Assembly: GCA_973895155.1 (NCBI GenBank)
Contig: OZ316899.1
Location: 6,696,001 to 6,760,000, forward strand
Direction: 5' to 3'
From: Marsupella aquatica
Lineage: Eukaryota > Marchantiophyta
DNA length: 64,000 nt
The position numbers and the translations under genes are program-made. Numbering within the stretch: position 1 is the first letter of the stretch; each line of letters starts with the position of its first letter. Positions 32,220 through 41,890 of the stretch are shown in pieces. The notes under the pieces were generated by a model, which was not told the origin of the DNA, did no database searches, and was given only the letters and a program-made list of their open reading frames with translations.

Positions 32220-32777
32220 GAGCGGCGCCTAGTTGTGGAAGTGGCTACCAAGGATATGACCCTTGCCCAAAGTCGGTACAAGGAGCAAGGGGATAAACAT
32301 CGACGCCAGGTAAGCTTTGAAATTGGGGAGAGTGTCTGGTTGCAGTTGAGACCTGAGAAATACCACGGGAACATAAGTAGGAAGCTGGCTCCCAGATATG
32401 CGGGGCTCTATTGCATCATACGATGTGTCCACAAGGATAATCCGGTTTTGGTGGTGTTGGAGACACCCAAAGAAATGGGCGTGGGCAAAAGCGACCATGC
32501 TAGCCGGCTCAAGAAGTTTGTCAAAGACAATGATCCCAACCGGGATCAGGTCTTGCGTCCGGACGCCATGCTGGTGGAGGACGCGGAGGAGTTTGAGGTG
32601 GAGGCAATTCTCAACCACCATTACAAACGCAAGTTGGGAAGGCAAATCTTAGAGTATTTGGTGAAGTGGGCTGGCTACGACCAGGCCGAGAGTACTTGGG
32701 AACCGGAGGAAAATTTGGGTAATGCCTCAGAGATCCTTGGAAGCTATTGTAAGCAAAGCGGCCTACCGCCGTTGTGA
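32220..32777 (+). pseudogene. Chromovirus integrase C-terminus with chromodomain
   Basis: This stretch is open from the frame start near 32235 to TGA at 32777. It has a KHRRQVSFEIGESVWLQL segment (integrase tail) and the APRYAGLYCIIR barrel. The chromodomain near the end reads VEAILNHH, LEYLVKWAGYDQAESTWEPE and a terminal NASEILGSY helix. Chromodomains of this class steer integration to methylated-histone chromatin. This is the best-preserved part of the element. Confidence 0.88.
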
Positions 32778-33202
32778 ACGGGTACAGTCAACTGTAATTA
32801 CCTTTGTGAGTTGTATCCTAGTTTCACTCCTCTCGGCCTCTTAAGGATAAAGTTGGATCGCGTTGGTGCTAGAGGTTGTTGGGCGGCCCATTTGCTTTTT
32901 GCGAGTGGAAGTTGATGGTGCCCGCCTTATATCTGTGGGCGGGCTGGTCCGAACCAAAGGGGAGTACCCCAAGGGGAGGACAATGGGTCCGACAAGTTTG
33001 GAGTTAGCTTACCCGTTTGGACTGGCATCCTACTTGGATAAGTGGGATAGGTTGGAATTTCTTAAGTTTGGAATGCGCATACCAACCTGGTTTGCATCAG
33101 CCTTATGGGCAAACCATTTGTTACCTCATAACATTTTTAAGGCCCAAAGTGGTCTAGGCGTGTTGGAACGTTTACTGAGGTCATGCGGACGTGACCATTT
33201 TT
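32778..33202 (+). other. 3' untranslated region of the chromovirus
   Basis: The 425 bp between the chromodomain stop and the polypurine tract have no convincing coding sequence. Confidence 0.5.
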
Positions 33203-33211
33203 AAGGGGGGG
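33203..33211 (+). other. Polypurine tract of the chromovirus
   Basis: AAGGGGGGG precedes the 3' LTR. Four bases, TGCA, separate it from AGTCGCGG, the point where all three LTR copies begin to agree. Confidence 0.75.
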
Positions 33212-33215
33212 TGCA

Positions 33216-33349
33216 AGTCGCGGAACTCGACTACCTTAACACTTAGCTCCGGTGTCGCTGACTCCGACGCTGAGCTCCCTTATGGTCCAGGCCAGGATAG
33301 GCCATCCGGGGAGGACTTAGCATGGGGAGACTTGTGGGCAATGAGACGT
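33216..33349 (+). repeat. 3' LTR of the chromovirus, first part
   Basis: This matches the first 134 bp of the 5' LTR, up to GGGCAATGAGACGT, where element E begins. The last four bases, ACGT, are repeated at 41891-41894 as the target duplication of element E. Confidence 0.9.
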
Positions 33350-34197
33350 TGTCGCGAGGACTTAAAGTTAGGGGCTCCTCGGGCAAATTGCAAGTTTTTG
33401 GCTGCAATTGGGACAGGCGACAAGCACTTTTGGAGCGAACTCTCACTCCTTTATATTTTTTACTTTTCTCACAAAGGTTACAATAGGTGCCCTCAAGTAA
33501 GATTGCCCGCAAGAGTCTGGTAGCTGGCCCTACGGCGGGCCGCTACCTCTAACTTATCAAGTAGAACTCCTCAAGTGACTAACTACTCAAAATCTGACGG
33601 AAAAACTATCTTCCTTAGCTCACAAAACCAAAACTCGACTAGCTACTTCACTAGTCTAAAACAGCTCACATGGAACTTGGGCCTGGACCAACGAGGCTCC
33701 AAACTCGAGAAATCCTCGCCTGGATCAACGAGACTCCAAACTTGAGAAATCCCCACCTGGATCGACGAGACTCCAAACTTGAGAAATCCCCACCTGGATC
33801 AAAAACTCCACACCTGGATCCAACACTTGCCCAAAACTCCAAAACTGTCGCACAATAGTCGAGTTCCGTAGAACGGAGCGGAACTTCATAGAACGCAACT
33901 CAACAAATCTCAATAGACAACCGCCAACCTCAATGAGCCAAGGGTGAAGTCTTAAGTAGCATCGAAAACCCAACCATCCAACCTGAGCCAGCTGTCATCA
34001 GCGAGGCTCATCCAAACTCCAAGCCTGGTGACTCACCCAAACACCAAACCTGGTGACGACGAGTCACCCAATCACCAAACCTCAATCCATCCAACCAAGC
34101 AGCCCCTCCGAGTTAGCATGCACGCAACCCAACCGGGAGGCCTCGCCCATCATCCCCTATAAAAGCCATTCCTGAGCCGAAATCTTTCGGCATGACA
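33350..34197 (-). repeat. 3' LTR of element E
   Basis: The 848-bp LTR pairs with 41043-41890. It contains short imperfect internal repeats around 33690-33820 (ACGAGACTCCAAACTTGAGAA type). The minus strand has a TATA-like AATATAAAGG near 33450, about 100 bp from the LTR end. Confidence 0.92.
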
Positions 34198-34208
34198 TCC
34201 TCCCCCAG
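34198..34208 (-). other. Polypurine tract of element E
   Basis: The minus strand reads CTGGGGGAGGA next to the LTR start TGTCATGCC. It confirms minus orientation. Confidence 0.75.
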
Positions 34209-34242
34209 TAAACCTGAGCAGCCTCCGGTCTGCTCCAATCCA

Positions 34243-34572
34243 TCAGATATCCTCTAAGTCTGAGTCCGAACTCGAGCCATGCGCCTGGACCACTTCCTCA
34301 AGTAACTCAAACCCAAAGCCTTCAGACTCGGCCTTAGGCACTCCACTTTCTAGAAACTCGAAGTCCAACTCATCCGAATCAGAACCAGTCAAGCCACTTT
34401 CAAAACTCAAGTCCAACGGATGCGCCTGGACCAGCGCCTCAACTTCAAACTCACTCAAGTTGGAACTTGAGTCCATTTCATCTCTAGTTTGCACCTTGCA
34501 AACCTTCACTCTCTCCTGTATGTCAACGACTTGATAGTCAATCCGATCAAGCTCTTGAATCTGCCTCTTCAA
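34243..34572 (-). CDS. Small acidic ORF of element E
   Basis: The 109-aa frame starts MKRQIQELDRIDYQ and is rich in Asp, Glu and Ser (SDSDELDFEFLESG, SSSDSDLEDI). I recognise no domain. It sits between the integrase zinc-finger remnant and the polypurine tract, where an integrase C-terminus would be expected. It may be a leftover of the deleted pol region or a late acquisition. A start codon and an open frame are the only support for its being translated. Confidence 0.35.
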   Translation of the reverse strand: MKRQIQELDRIDYQVVDIQERVKVCKVQTRDEMDSSSNLSEFEVEALVQAHPLDLSFESGLTGSDSDELDFEFLESGVPKAESEGFGFELLEEVVQAHGSSSDSDLEDI

Positions 34573-34587
34573 GTTGTGATGGATCCC

Positions 34588-34830
34588 TCAATTGTCAGCA
34601 CACTCCTGAACATCCCAATACAAATCTGGCCACCAATACTCCTTTCGGATCTGCTCACAGACCTTCGCCCTTATTCCTTTCAAACCACCTTTGACCTCAG
34701 CATCATAGACTTCCTCAAAAATCCGCTTTTGCTCATCCTTAGAATCAACAACTCTCCTCGGTACTAGCATGGGGCCCTTAGGTTTCTGCCAAAGGTAGCC
34801 CTCTCTAAGAATGAACTTATCAAAATTCAC
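34588..34830 (-). pseudogene. Integrase zinc-binding remnant of element E
   Basis: It encodes FILREGYLWQKPKGPMLVPR, then GGLKGIRAKV, then EYWWPDLYWDVQECADNC. This follows the H2C2 integrase N-terminal fold (usually HxxxGGHxG ... YWWPxM ... C), but the His positions are replaced by Asp and Leu. It follows in frame, after one stop, the C-terminal YL-DFGERL segment of the protease ORF. No RT or RNase H lies between, so a large internal deletion joined protease to integrase. Confidence 0.7.
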
Positions 34831-35670
34831 TCAAATGTCTTCGAGCCCTTTATCATCCTGCTTCAGCCGCTCCCCAAAGTCACTCAGATACTTCCCAATG
34901 TCCAGTAGCTCTCCTGAGTAACACTCTTCCTTGAACACTAGACTCCCCATCTTTTGGTCCGCAATTGGCTCCCCTTTGAACTTTGCACTTAGATCCATCT
35001 TAGCATCTCGGTTCTCCCCCATAGCAATGCCAACTTTTGCCGCTGTTGGATCTCGCAGCTGCTTTCGGTTCCTCTCATTTCCAGGTAGAACCGCCGGAAA
35101 TTGAACCACCTCCTTATCATCTTTGCCCCGAACCTTCACCATGAAGGTAGTATCATCCAGAACCTTTGTCTCCATCCTCCATTCAGTGATGAACGGCATG
35201 CCCAATATCACCGGAAACGACAAGTGCTCATGAACAAAAATGTTACAAGCCTGCTTGACATTCCCGAACTTCACCATCACATTTGGACATCCGCCCCCAA
35301 GATAGTCCTTTGTTGAACTCACCGAGTTCACACCCCAAAGCAACTCATTCTCCACCGGCCAATTCCCCTTTTGAAACACCTTTGGATCCATCAAGTTGAT
35401 CTTCGAGCCAGTATCAATGAGTGCCCGCACCTTGCCTTCCATTCCTTCCAACTGGCACTCGCTCTCCGGACTTGCTCGAGCCCAGTATCCATCCCGGTAA
35501 GCATAACCATTTCCTTTCATTGAGCCCATGACATAAATGGTCCTCGACTGCGCGGTAATGCTTTCTCGTTCTTCCCCTTCAGTCGGGTCCCTGTTTGCCA
35601 CAGACTCAGCTTCGCTTCCGGTTCCCATGAGCTCCTCTTTTGCATCAAAGAACTCATTGTCCAAGTTCAT
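34831..35670 (-). CDS. Aspartic-protease protein of element E
   Basis: I place the start at the ATG at 35670 (MNLDNEFFDAKEELMG); the frame is open slightly upstream without an ATG. A retropepsin domain occupies about residues 70-190. The active site is ALIDTGSKINLM, with Asp-Thr-Gly intact, and the second strand has FPVILGMPFITEW. An acidic N-terminus precedes it (TGSEAESVANRDPTEGEERE). The C-terminal part leads into the integrase N-terminal region. As a stand-alone protease it could process a gag. Whether it is expressed is unknown, because the gag of this copy is broken. Confidence 0.7.
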   Translation of the reverse strand: MNLDNEFFDAKEELMGTGSEAESVANRDPTEGEERESITAQSRTIYVMGSMKGNGYAYRDGYWARASPESECQLEGMEGKVRALIDTGSKINLMDPKVFQKGNWPVENELLWGVNSVSSTKDYLGGGCPNVMVKFGNVKQACNIFVHEHLSFPVILGMPFITEWRMETKVLDDTTFMVKVRGKDDKEVVQFPAVLPGNERNRKQLRDPTAAKVGIAMGENRDAKMDLSAKFKGEPIADQKMGSLVFKEECYSGELLDIGKYLSDFGERLKQDDKGLEDI

Positions 35671-35717
35671 GAGTGTAGAGTAGGGTTTAAGGAAATACAA
35701 ACTACTTTCCTCTTAAA

Positions 35718-36640
35718 CAACCAGAATTCGTTCCCGTTAAGAGCTTGTGAGACCTAAAAGATTGTATTAATATACTTTGAGATAGTTAAGCTAACCTATC
35801 TCAAATTTTAAGCCTTTACCGACATGCTTAGGTCAGGTGGAAGGAGTTTTTAATACATCCTCAGGTATTGTGATGTTTGCATCATCAACAGTGCAATAAT
35901 CAATTCTAAAAAATATAAGAAAACAACCAAAAGCCATAGGCGTAAAGATAGAATTAGGCAAGCCTTAAATGTCTCATCTCCTCTCGCCACTTAGCAATCT
36001 ATGACTAAGTTAGGCACGATTAAGAGTCAATAGAGAGTCTGACTAAATTAGGCTGATGCCTACAGCTCATCTTTAAAGCCAACCATCTAAGAATTTGTAA
36101 AAGATGTATTTATGATAGCCCGTGTTAACTTTCCGACCTATGTCAAGGCAAAGGTGGTACTGATTACTCCGAACTAACTTATTTTTCTATTCAATCCTTC
36201 AGATTACTCTTTTAGGACTACGCAACTTGTGAGTTCTCGTATGGTGCTTCTTCCACTAATACTTAATAAGCCATAAGTATTCCATAGTCAACATGAATCT
36301 TTAGACCTTTGCATGGTCTCAGGCATGCATTTCCAGTCAGCCTAAAGGTTAACTATGACATTGCTAGTCACTTTCCATAGATTTTCTAGCAAGAATGGTC
36401 ACACACTAATGTCCAAACACAAAGCATAGATCATCAAATTTATGAATCTATTACTTCTCTTCAAAGAAGGAGACTTTCAAAAGTGAAATGCAAGTCTGAG
36501 TAAAATGGTGGAAACTTTCCCTCTTATACTTAGGGACAAGTTTCTTCTAAACAAAAAGTTGAAGAGGTATGCCTCTTCAATTCCTAACCTAAGTGTAAAA
36601 GTAAAAAGTAATGCTAAAGTCTGAAACTAGACTATGAGAT
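35718..36640. other. Non-coding part of the insertion inside element E
   Basis: About 0.9 kb of AT-richer sequence lies here without a coding frame. The motif TTTCCTCTTAAAC at its left edge resembles TTTCTTCTTAACC at about 39230-39242. These could be a decayed target duplication around a 3.5-kb insertion. Confidence 0.35.
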
Positions 36641-36774
36641 AAAGTGCTCAGCAAAGATTCAAAGTCTAATTCTTCCTATACTAAGTGTTATAGGGCTTCA
36701 AACACGAAACCGGATCAAAAACCGGGTGGGAAACCGGATGGGAAGCCGATTCAACTTCCGGATGGAATAACTTT

Positions 36775-38460
36775 TTACTTTTCAGGAGTTGAAGTGTCAG
36801 GCTTCACCAATGTGGAGTCTACTGCTGGATCAATGAAGTTGAGAGGGTTTGGCATGAAAGTGATACCTCCAAAGGTAGTAGTAAATGGTGAGGTCGGAAT
36901 GAGTGGAAAATTGGGTGTAACTGTGGTAGAAGTGATATCAGGATCAGGAGAGTCAACCCATCCTTCTGCTGGTGTCACCTGTGGAGATGGAACAGTGACT
37001 TTCTCTGCAAATTGAGTCTGCTCCTCATCAGAAAGGTCATAGAATTTCTTCAGTTTAGCAAGGATAAGCTTGAGGGCAGAGAGGCATTCTTCCACCTTGT
37101 CACCATAGTCATGTGCAATCTGGATGACTAAGGGCATGAGAAGGGGATTGGGAACATCAATGAAGTACTGCCTGAATAGTTGGGTCTGTACCAGGTCCTC
37201 TCCCTTGGTTTCTACTAAGGGTTCTAGGTGATCCATAGCTCTGGAAATGTTATCGAAGAGTAGTTGCTCCACTGTGGTCTTCTCCTTTGCCTTGTGCAAC
37301 AACTGTTCAAGATGATAGTTCTTCTTCTTCTCTTCCTCTAATGATTTCTCTAGCTGCTCAATCTTGACCTTGTTCTCATCTCCTTTCATCAGGTCCTCCA
37401 CTTTCTTCACAAGGTTAGCAGGAGCTACACCAGTCACCTGGGAGAGCCTTGAGAGCACTGGTTCCATGATTCCCATCTTGGTCTTGATGGCCGAAAGATC
37501 CTTGAATAAACAAGAAAAATGGTGTAAGGTAGAGTGCGAAAGACCGGCTGAAGAGGTAGTAGCGCCACTCATCGGGTAGGAAACCGGGTCAGAAACCGGT
37601 TCAGAAGCCGGATCAGAAGCCGGTCCAGTTTTGTCGAGCTTCCTCTTCCTGGTTGGCCCTACAAAGTCAATCTCTTCCGGCTCTAGGTCATCTTCAGACT
37701 CTGGTAAGCTCTGAATTTCTGGATCCAAGACTCCATATTTCACATAGCTGCTCTTGGTGCCAAATGCACTCTTCTCGTGTTTGAATAAGGTTTGATCATG
37801 AGAGTATAGATGTACCAAGTAACAGGAGAGAGCAGTGGGGGCTCTGTTGGACAGGGCGGAGACCTGCTTCTCTAGAACACTTGAGAAGATAGTAGCCCAT
37901 GATACCTCTCTGATTTTGAAGAAGGAAGCAATGATAGTACTTCCTACTTTAAGAATCACCCTCCTTGGTTTCTCTGGATAGATGAGGGGGACTAGGAATG
38001 CCATCACGTTCCTGAGGTCCTTGTGAGTACACTGGTTGATGGTCCATCTTTCTTTGGCATCCATCTTGCCACCAAAGTATTCCACTGTGAGATTCTCTCC
38101 TCTGGGGCAGAAGCCACTCCCTTTCACTGGTATCTGAAAAGCTTCTCCAACGAATGCCTTGGTCCAAGCTTCTGGTCGAGCTCATGCAGTCTTCTGAAAT
38201 TCTGTGGGAGGAATTCCTGCCAACACTTCCCTTACCATGTCTTCACTCAGAAACCCCCAAGTAAGATCCATCAAGGAGGCACAGCCCATTAGTGTAAGAT
38301 CTTTTTGGAGCTGTTCCTTCTCAGCTGCATCAGTAGGAATGAGGGGTCTCAAGGGCTTCATGGTGATCTGAGCCTCCTTCCTCTTTGGACGTCGTACTTC
38401 AGGATTTACTGGAGTCTCACTCTGAGTCTTGGAAGAAGGACTGCTCTTGGCACTCTTCAT
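36775..38460 (-). pseudogene. Unrecognised ORF (about 561 codons, one internal TGA) inside element E
   Basis: The ATG at 38460 starts MKSAKSSPSSKTQSE. The frame runs to TAA at 36775, with a single TGA at 38182-38184. Visible parts are: a basic N-terminus; a globular region with FLSEDMVREVLAGIPP, FCPRGENLTVEYFGGKMD and RRVILKVGSTIIASFFKIRE; a repeat-like PASEPVSDPVSYP segment; a predicted coiled coil (KVKIEQLEKSLEEEKKK and onward); and a Pro/Thr-rich tail. The globular part is faintly like the 'putative plant transposon protein' family, but I do not claim membership. It shares strand with gag and protease and may be an accessory ORF carried by an element. Confidence 0.55.
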
Positions 38461-39225
38461 ACTGATTGGTAGTTGGAGTAGCAAACAGATTTGAACCGGT
38501 GAAGGCAGAAGGTAGGAGCTAGAAGTGAATATAGCCTCTATAATTACTCCGTCGCGTATATCAGCCAACCTTCTCCATCTCAGCACACTTTCAGCAAAAA
38601 CGAACGTCCAGCAAGCGAGACATAGCAGAAACCGGTTTGCCACCAGTTCAGTTCCGGTTCAGAAACCGGCTCAAGCCCCGGAAGTAGACAACTATCAAAA
38701 CAGGGGGCCTTAGCGCCAATCTCCACATCCCCAGCCTTCCCTCCAAGCGTAGGAGTAGACTGCCACCTCACATGAGTCTGTCAAGGCTCTCTTATACCTT
38801 TCTCTCATAGAAACTAGAATGGTCCTATAATCCGGACCCAAGATCCTCAACCGGAAGGGAAGAGCCTCCTTTCTCTACTGCTTCGACAAGCCTATTCACT
38901 CGGGAGCTCAAAACTTACTCTGTTCAGCTTTGAGAGGTGTGAGAAGAGCAAAACCGGTTCGGCCTTAAGAGAGATTCCGGCTCACTGACAAGAGTCCAAT
39001 GCTTATGGGTTTTCCCCAGGACAAAGAGTGTAGCCTCGGCTTCAAGAACCTGGTGTTAGATTTTCTTGATAGCGTCCGGAGACGATTTATGGCTTCCGGT
39101 TCGTGGTCCGGTTTCCTTCTCTTAATCTCTTGAATGGTTGTTAGACTTTCAATAATGGTTTGCTTAGCATTTAAGGTTCTTCTTTCCAGCTTCAAAGGCA
39201 AAAAAAATTATTTTTTCCACTTTCT
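38461..39225. other. Non-coding part of the insertion inside element E, with AACCGG motifs
   Basis: No coding frame is convincing. The hexamers AACCGG and CCGGTT recur here and on the other side of the unknown ORF (36.7 kb, 37.6 kb, 38.6 kb, 38.95 kb, 39.1 kb), often in the context CAGAAACCGG. Confidence 0.4.
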
Positions 39226-41042
39226 TTATTCATTTCTTCTTAACCATGTTATCACAATGAGCTCCTCTTCAAGGGGCTTGACCCTCTTCGGTTTCCCCAA
39301 GTCTGACTCTTTGGGGCCAGCAGGCTTACTACCTGAACCCATGGACACCCCAGCAGTGTAAGTTTGGAAACTCCCAATTTCTGTCTCGCCAGCCTCCCCC
39401 ATCAAGGTGTGAGGGCCCTCTTTGTAAATCCGTTTCCTCTTGGTTCTCTCCAAGATCGCTTCCTGGATCTCCCGCCTCATATTGCCAAAGAACTCGGCAT
39501 TGGTAAACCCTTGAGCATGTTGGCTCCAGAACTTCTTAGCTACAACCTCCGGGTACATGGCCTGGTCCACATCCCTGCCAAGCACCCAGCCCGGGTCCTT
39601 CCTGATCGGTTTCCCTTTCTCCGGCTCTTTCTCGCTCATTTCCTCTTCTTCAAACCTAACCCTTCTTTCCTTGTCTCGAGTATCCCGCCTTTCTCGTTCC
39701 CCTGATTGAGACGGAGTGTCATCCTTGTTGGTTTTCTTCCTTTTTGACTCGACTGAGGCATCCCAACTAGCCCCAACCTCAACCATTATCGCATTGATCA
39801 GCACCGGGTCACTCCATCTGGATCTCTCTTGCACCAGATCCGCCAAGCGCTTGTAAAACTTGTCCGTTTCCGTCACGGGGCCATCCAACTCCACATTGTA
39901 AACATTCACTTCCAAGTGCGAAGAGGATGCCTCTTTGACTCGCTTCCCAACTCACTTCTCAGCCAAAGCCTTCATGCCTCCCTTGTTGGAGTTGAATGGA
40001 ATCGGCTCTTCAGTATTGGCAAACGATATCTTTTTCTGACCAACTTCACCGATGAACTTGATCAGCCCTTTATCCGCAGCTTCCCTCAGGTCCAGGCACT
40101 CCCGTTTGTCATGCTCTTTGCTGTTGCACCACATGCATGGCCAACTCTGCATCTCTCGCTTCCTCTCGGGAGCACTCGCAACCCTCAATTTTGGATTCTT
40201 GACCGCATGTGCCACCAAGATCTTCAGGTTCTGCATCATTTCCGCAAGATCATCCACTGATGGTTTGATCTCATCCTTCGCTCCCTTTTCTGAATATCGG
40301 TTCCGGTGGCCTTAGGTCAAGAGTGGTAGCCTCCTTGTCTAGCTCTCGCCGCCGGTGTCGATTGCTCACTTTTGACACCGCTTTCTCAACTTGGTTCCAG
40401 TCGTTAGACAAGGTAACTCTCGAAGGTTCCAGCTGCTCCATCGCATTCTCAAGCTCCTCTCGAAGGTCGTCATCGGCTGCCCTCAAGAAGAGCGTCAAGC
40501 GCTGCAACTCAATGATTCCCACATCCCGCTTCGGTAACTGAGACACCCTTCTCTTGAACTCCCTTAGGAGCTCTTGCAGCCCCTTCAGCTTCTTGTTCTT
40601 GTCATTCACCCAATCCAAGAAGGTAGCCTGCGTGAACCGATCAGCATCCTCCACTTGGAACTCCTCTTTCATCTTCTAGTCGAAGTCATCCCAGCCCTCA
40701 GTTGACTCAACGATGGTCCGCACCGTCAAACTCAACTCCTTCTCAACCAGCACCATGAACTCTTTCACGGCCGTCCCTTCGTCCAACTTGTAGACAACTG
40801 CTTCTATCAAGTAAGACTTAAGGTAGCTTGTCACATTTCTCCCATCAAACTGCCCATTCTCCTTCAGAACCTCTTGGAGACACCGAGTAGTTCATTCGCT
40901 TCCCTATTCGCCCTTTCCGACTCAAGCTCTTCCTTCCTTATGGTTCTCATCATCGACATGACGATGCTCGAGATCCGATCAACTTCGTCATAGTCACCCA
41001 TCTCATCCAATTGCCCCAAGGACTCCCCAATATGGTCACCAA
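39226..41042 (-). pseudogene. gag of element E, broken
   Basis: Reading leftward, 41042-40864 encodes the N-terminus. After a frame change, 40860-40680 encodes FDGRNVTSYLKSYLIE and the capsid-like FMVLVEKELS region, ended by one stop near 40677. The 40672-40271 piece is a helical segment, 40257-39952 carries the CCHC knuckle CMWCNSKEHDKREC, and 39915-39226 is a charged tail ending near KPLEEELIVITW. Gag assembles particles around the RNA. Frame changes near 40864, 40265 and 39940 show decay. Confidence 0.72.
41029..41041 (-). other. Candidate primer binding site of element E
   Basis: The minus strand reads TGGTGACCATATT one base inside the 5' LTR, where a tRNA primer site beginning TGG is expected. 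I could not assign the tRNA. Confidence 0.35.
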
Positions 41043-41890
41043 TGTCGCGAGGACTTAAAGTTAGGGGCTCCTTGGGCAAATTGCGCCTTTTTGGCAACGA
41101 TTGGGACAGGCAACAAGCACTTTTTGGAGCAAACTCTCACTCCTTTATATTTTTTACTTTTCTCACAAAGGTTACAATAGGTGCCCTCGAGTAAGCTTGC
41201 CCGCAAGAGTGTGGTAGCTGGCACTACGGCGGGCTGCTACCTCTAACTTGTTGAGTAGAACTCCTCGAGTGACTAACTACTTAAAATCTGACGGAAAAAC
41301 TATCCTCCTTAGCTCACAAAACCAAAAGTCGACTAGCTACTTCACTAGTCTAAAACAACTCACACGGAACTCGGGCCTGGACCAACGAGGCTCCAAACTC
41401 AAGAAATCCTCGCTTGGATCGACGAGACTCCAAACTTGAGAAATCCCCGCCTAGATTGACGAGACTCCAAACTTGAGAAATCCCCGCTGGATTGAAAACT
41501 CCACACCTGGATCCAACACTTGCCCAAAACTCCAAAACTGTCGCACAACAGTCGAGTTCCGCAAAACAGAGCGGAACTTCACAGAAAGCAACTCAACAGA
41601 TCTCAATAGACAACCGCCAACCTCAATGAGACGAGGCTCAAGTCTTAAGTAGCATCGGAAACCCAACCATCCAGCCTGAGCCAGCTGCCATCAGCAAGGC
41701 TCATCCAAACTCCAAGCCTGGTGACTCACCTAAACACCAAACCTGGTGACGATGAGTCACCCAATCACCAAACCTCAATCCATCCAACCAAGTAGCCCCT
41801 CCAAGTCAGCATGCACGGAACCCAACCGGGAGGCCTCGCCCATCATCCCCTATAAAAGTCATTCCTGAGCCAAAATCTTTCGGCACAACA
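41043..41890 (-). repeat. 5' LTR of element E
   Basis: It pairs with 33350-34197, with the same length but scattered substitutions, so element E is older than element 2. The end CACAACA is followed by the ACGT target duplication. Confidence 0.92.

Larger units (their letters stand above)
33350..41890 (-). mobile_element. Element E: LTR retrotransposon with gag and protease but no reverse transcriptase
   Basis: It is bounded by 848-bp LTRs with TG...CA ends and an ACGT target duplication. Minus-strand content from its 5' end is: broken gag with a CCHC knuckle, a 3.5-kb insertion carrying an unknown ORF, an aspartic-protease domain, an integrase zinc-finger remnant, a small acidic ORF and a polypurine tract. 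No RT, RNase H or integrase core is present, so it would depend on another element. It inserted in the 3' LTR of the chromovirus and is therefore younger. Confidence 0.85.
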
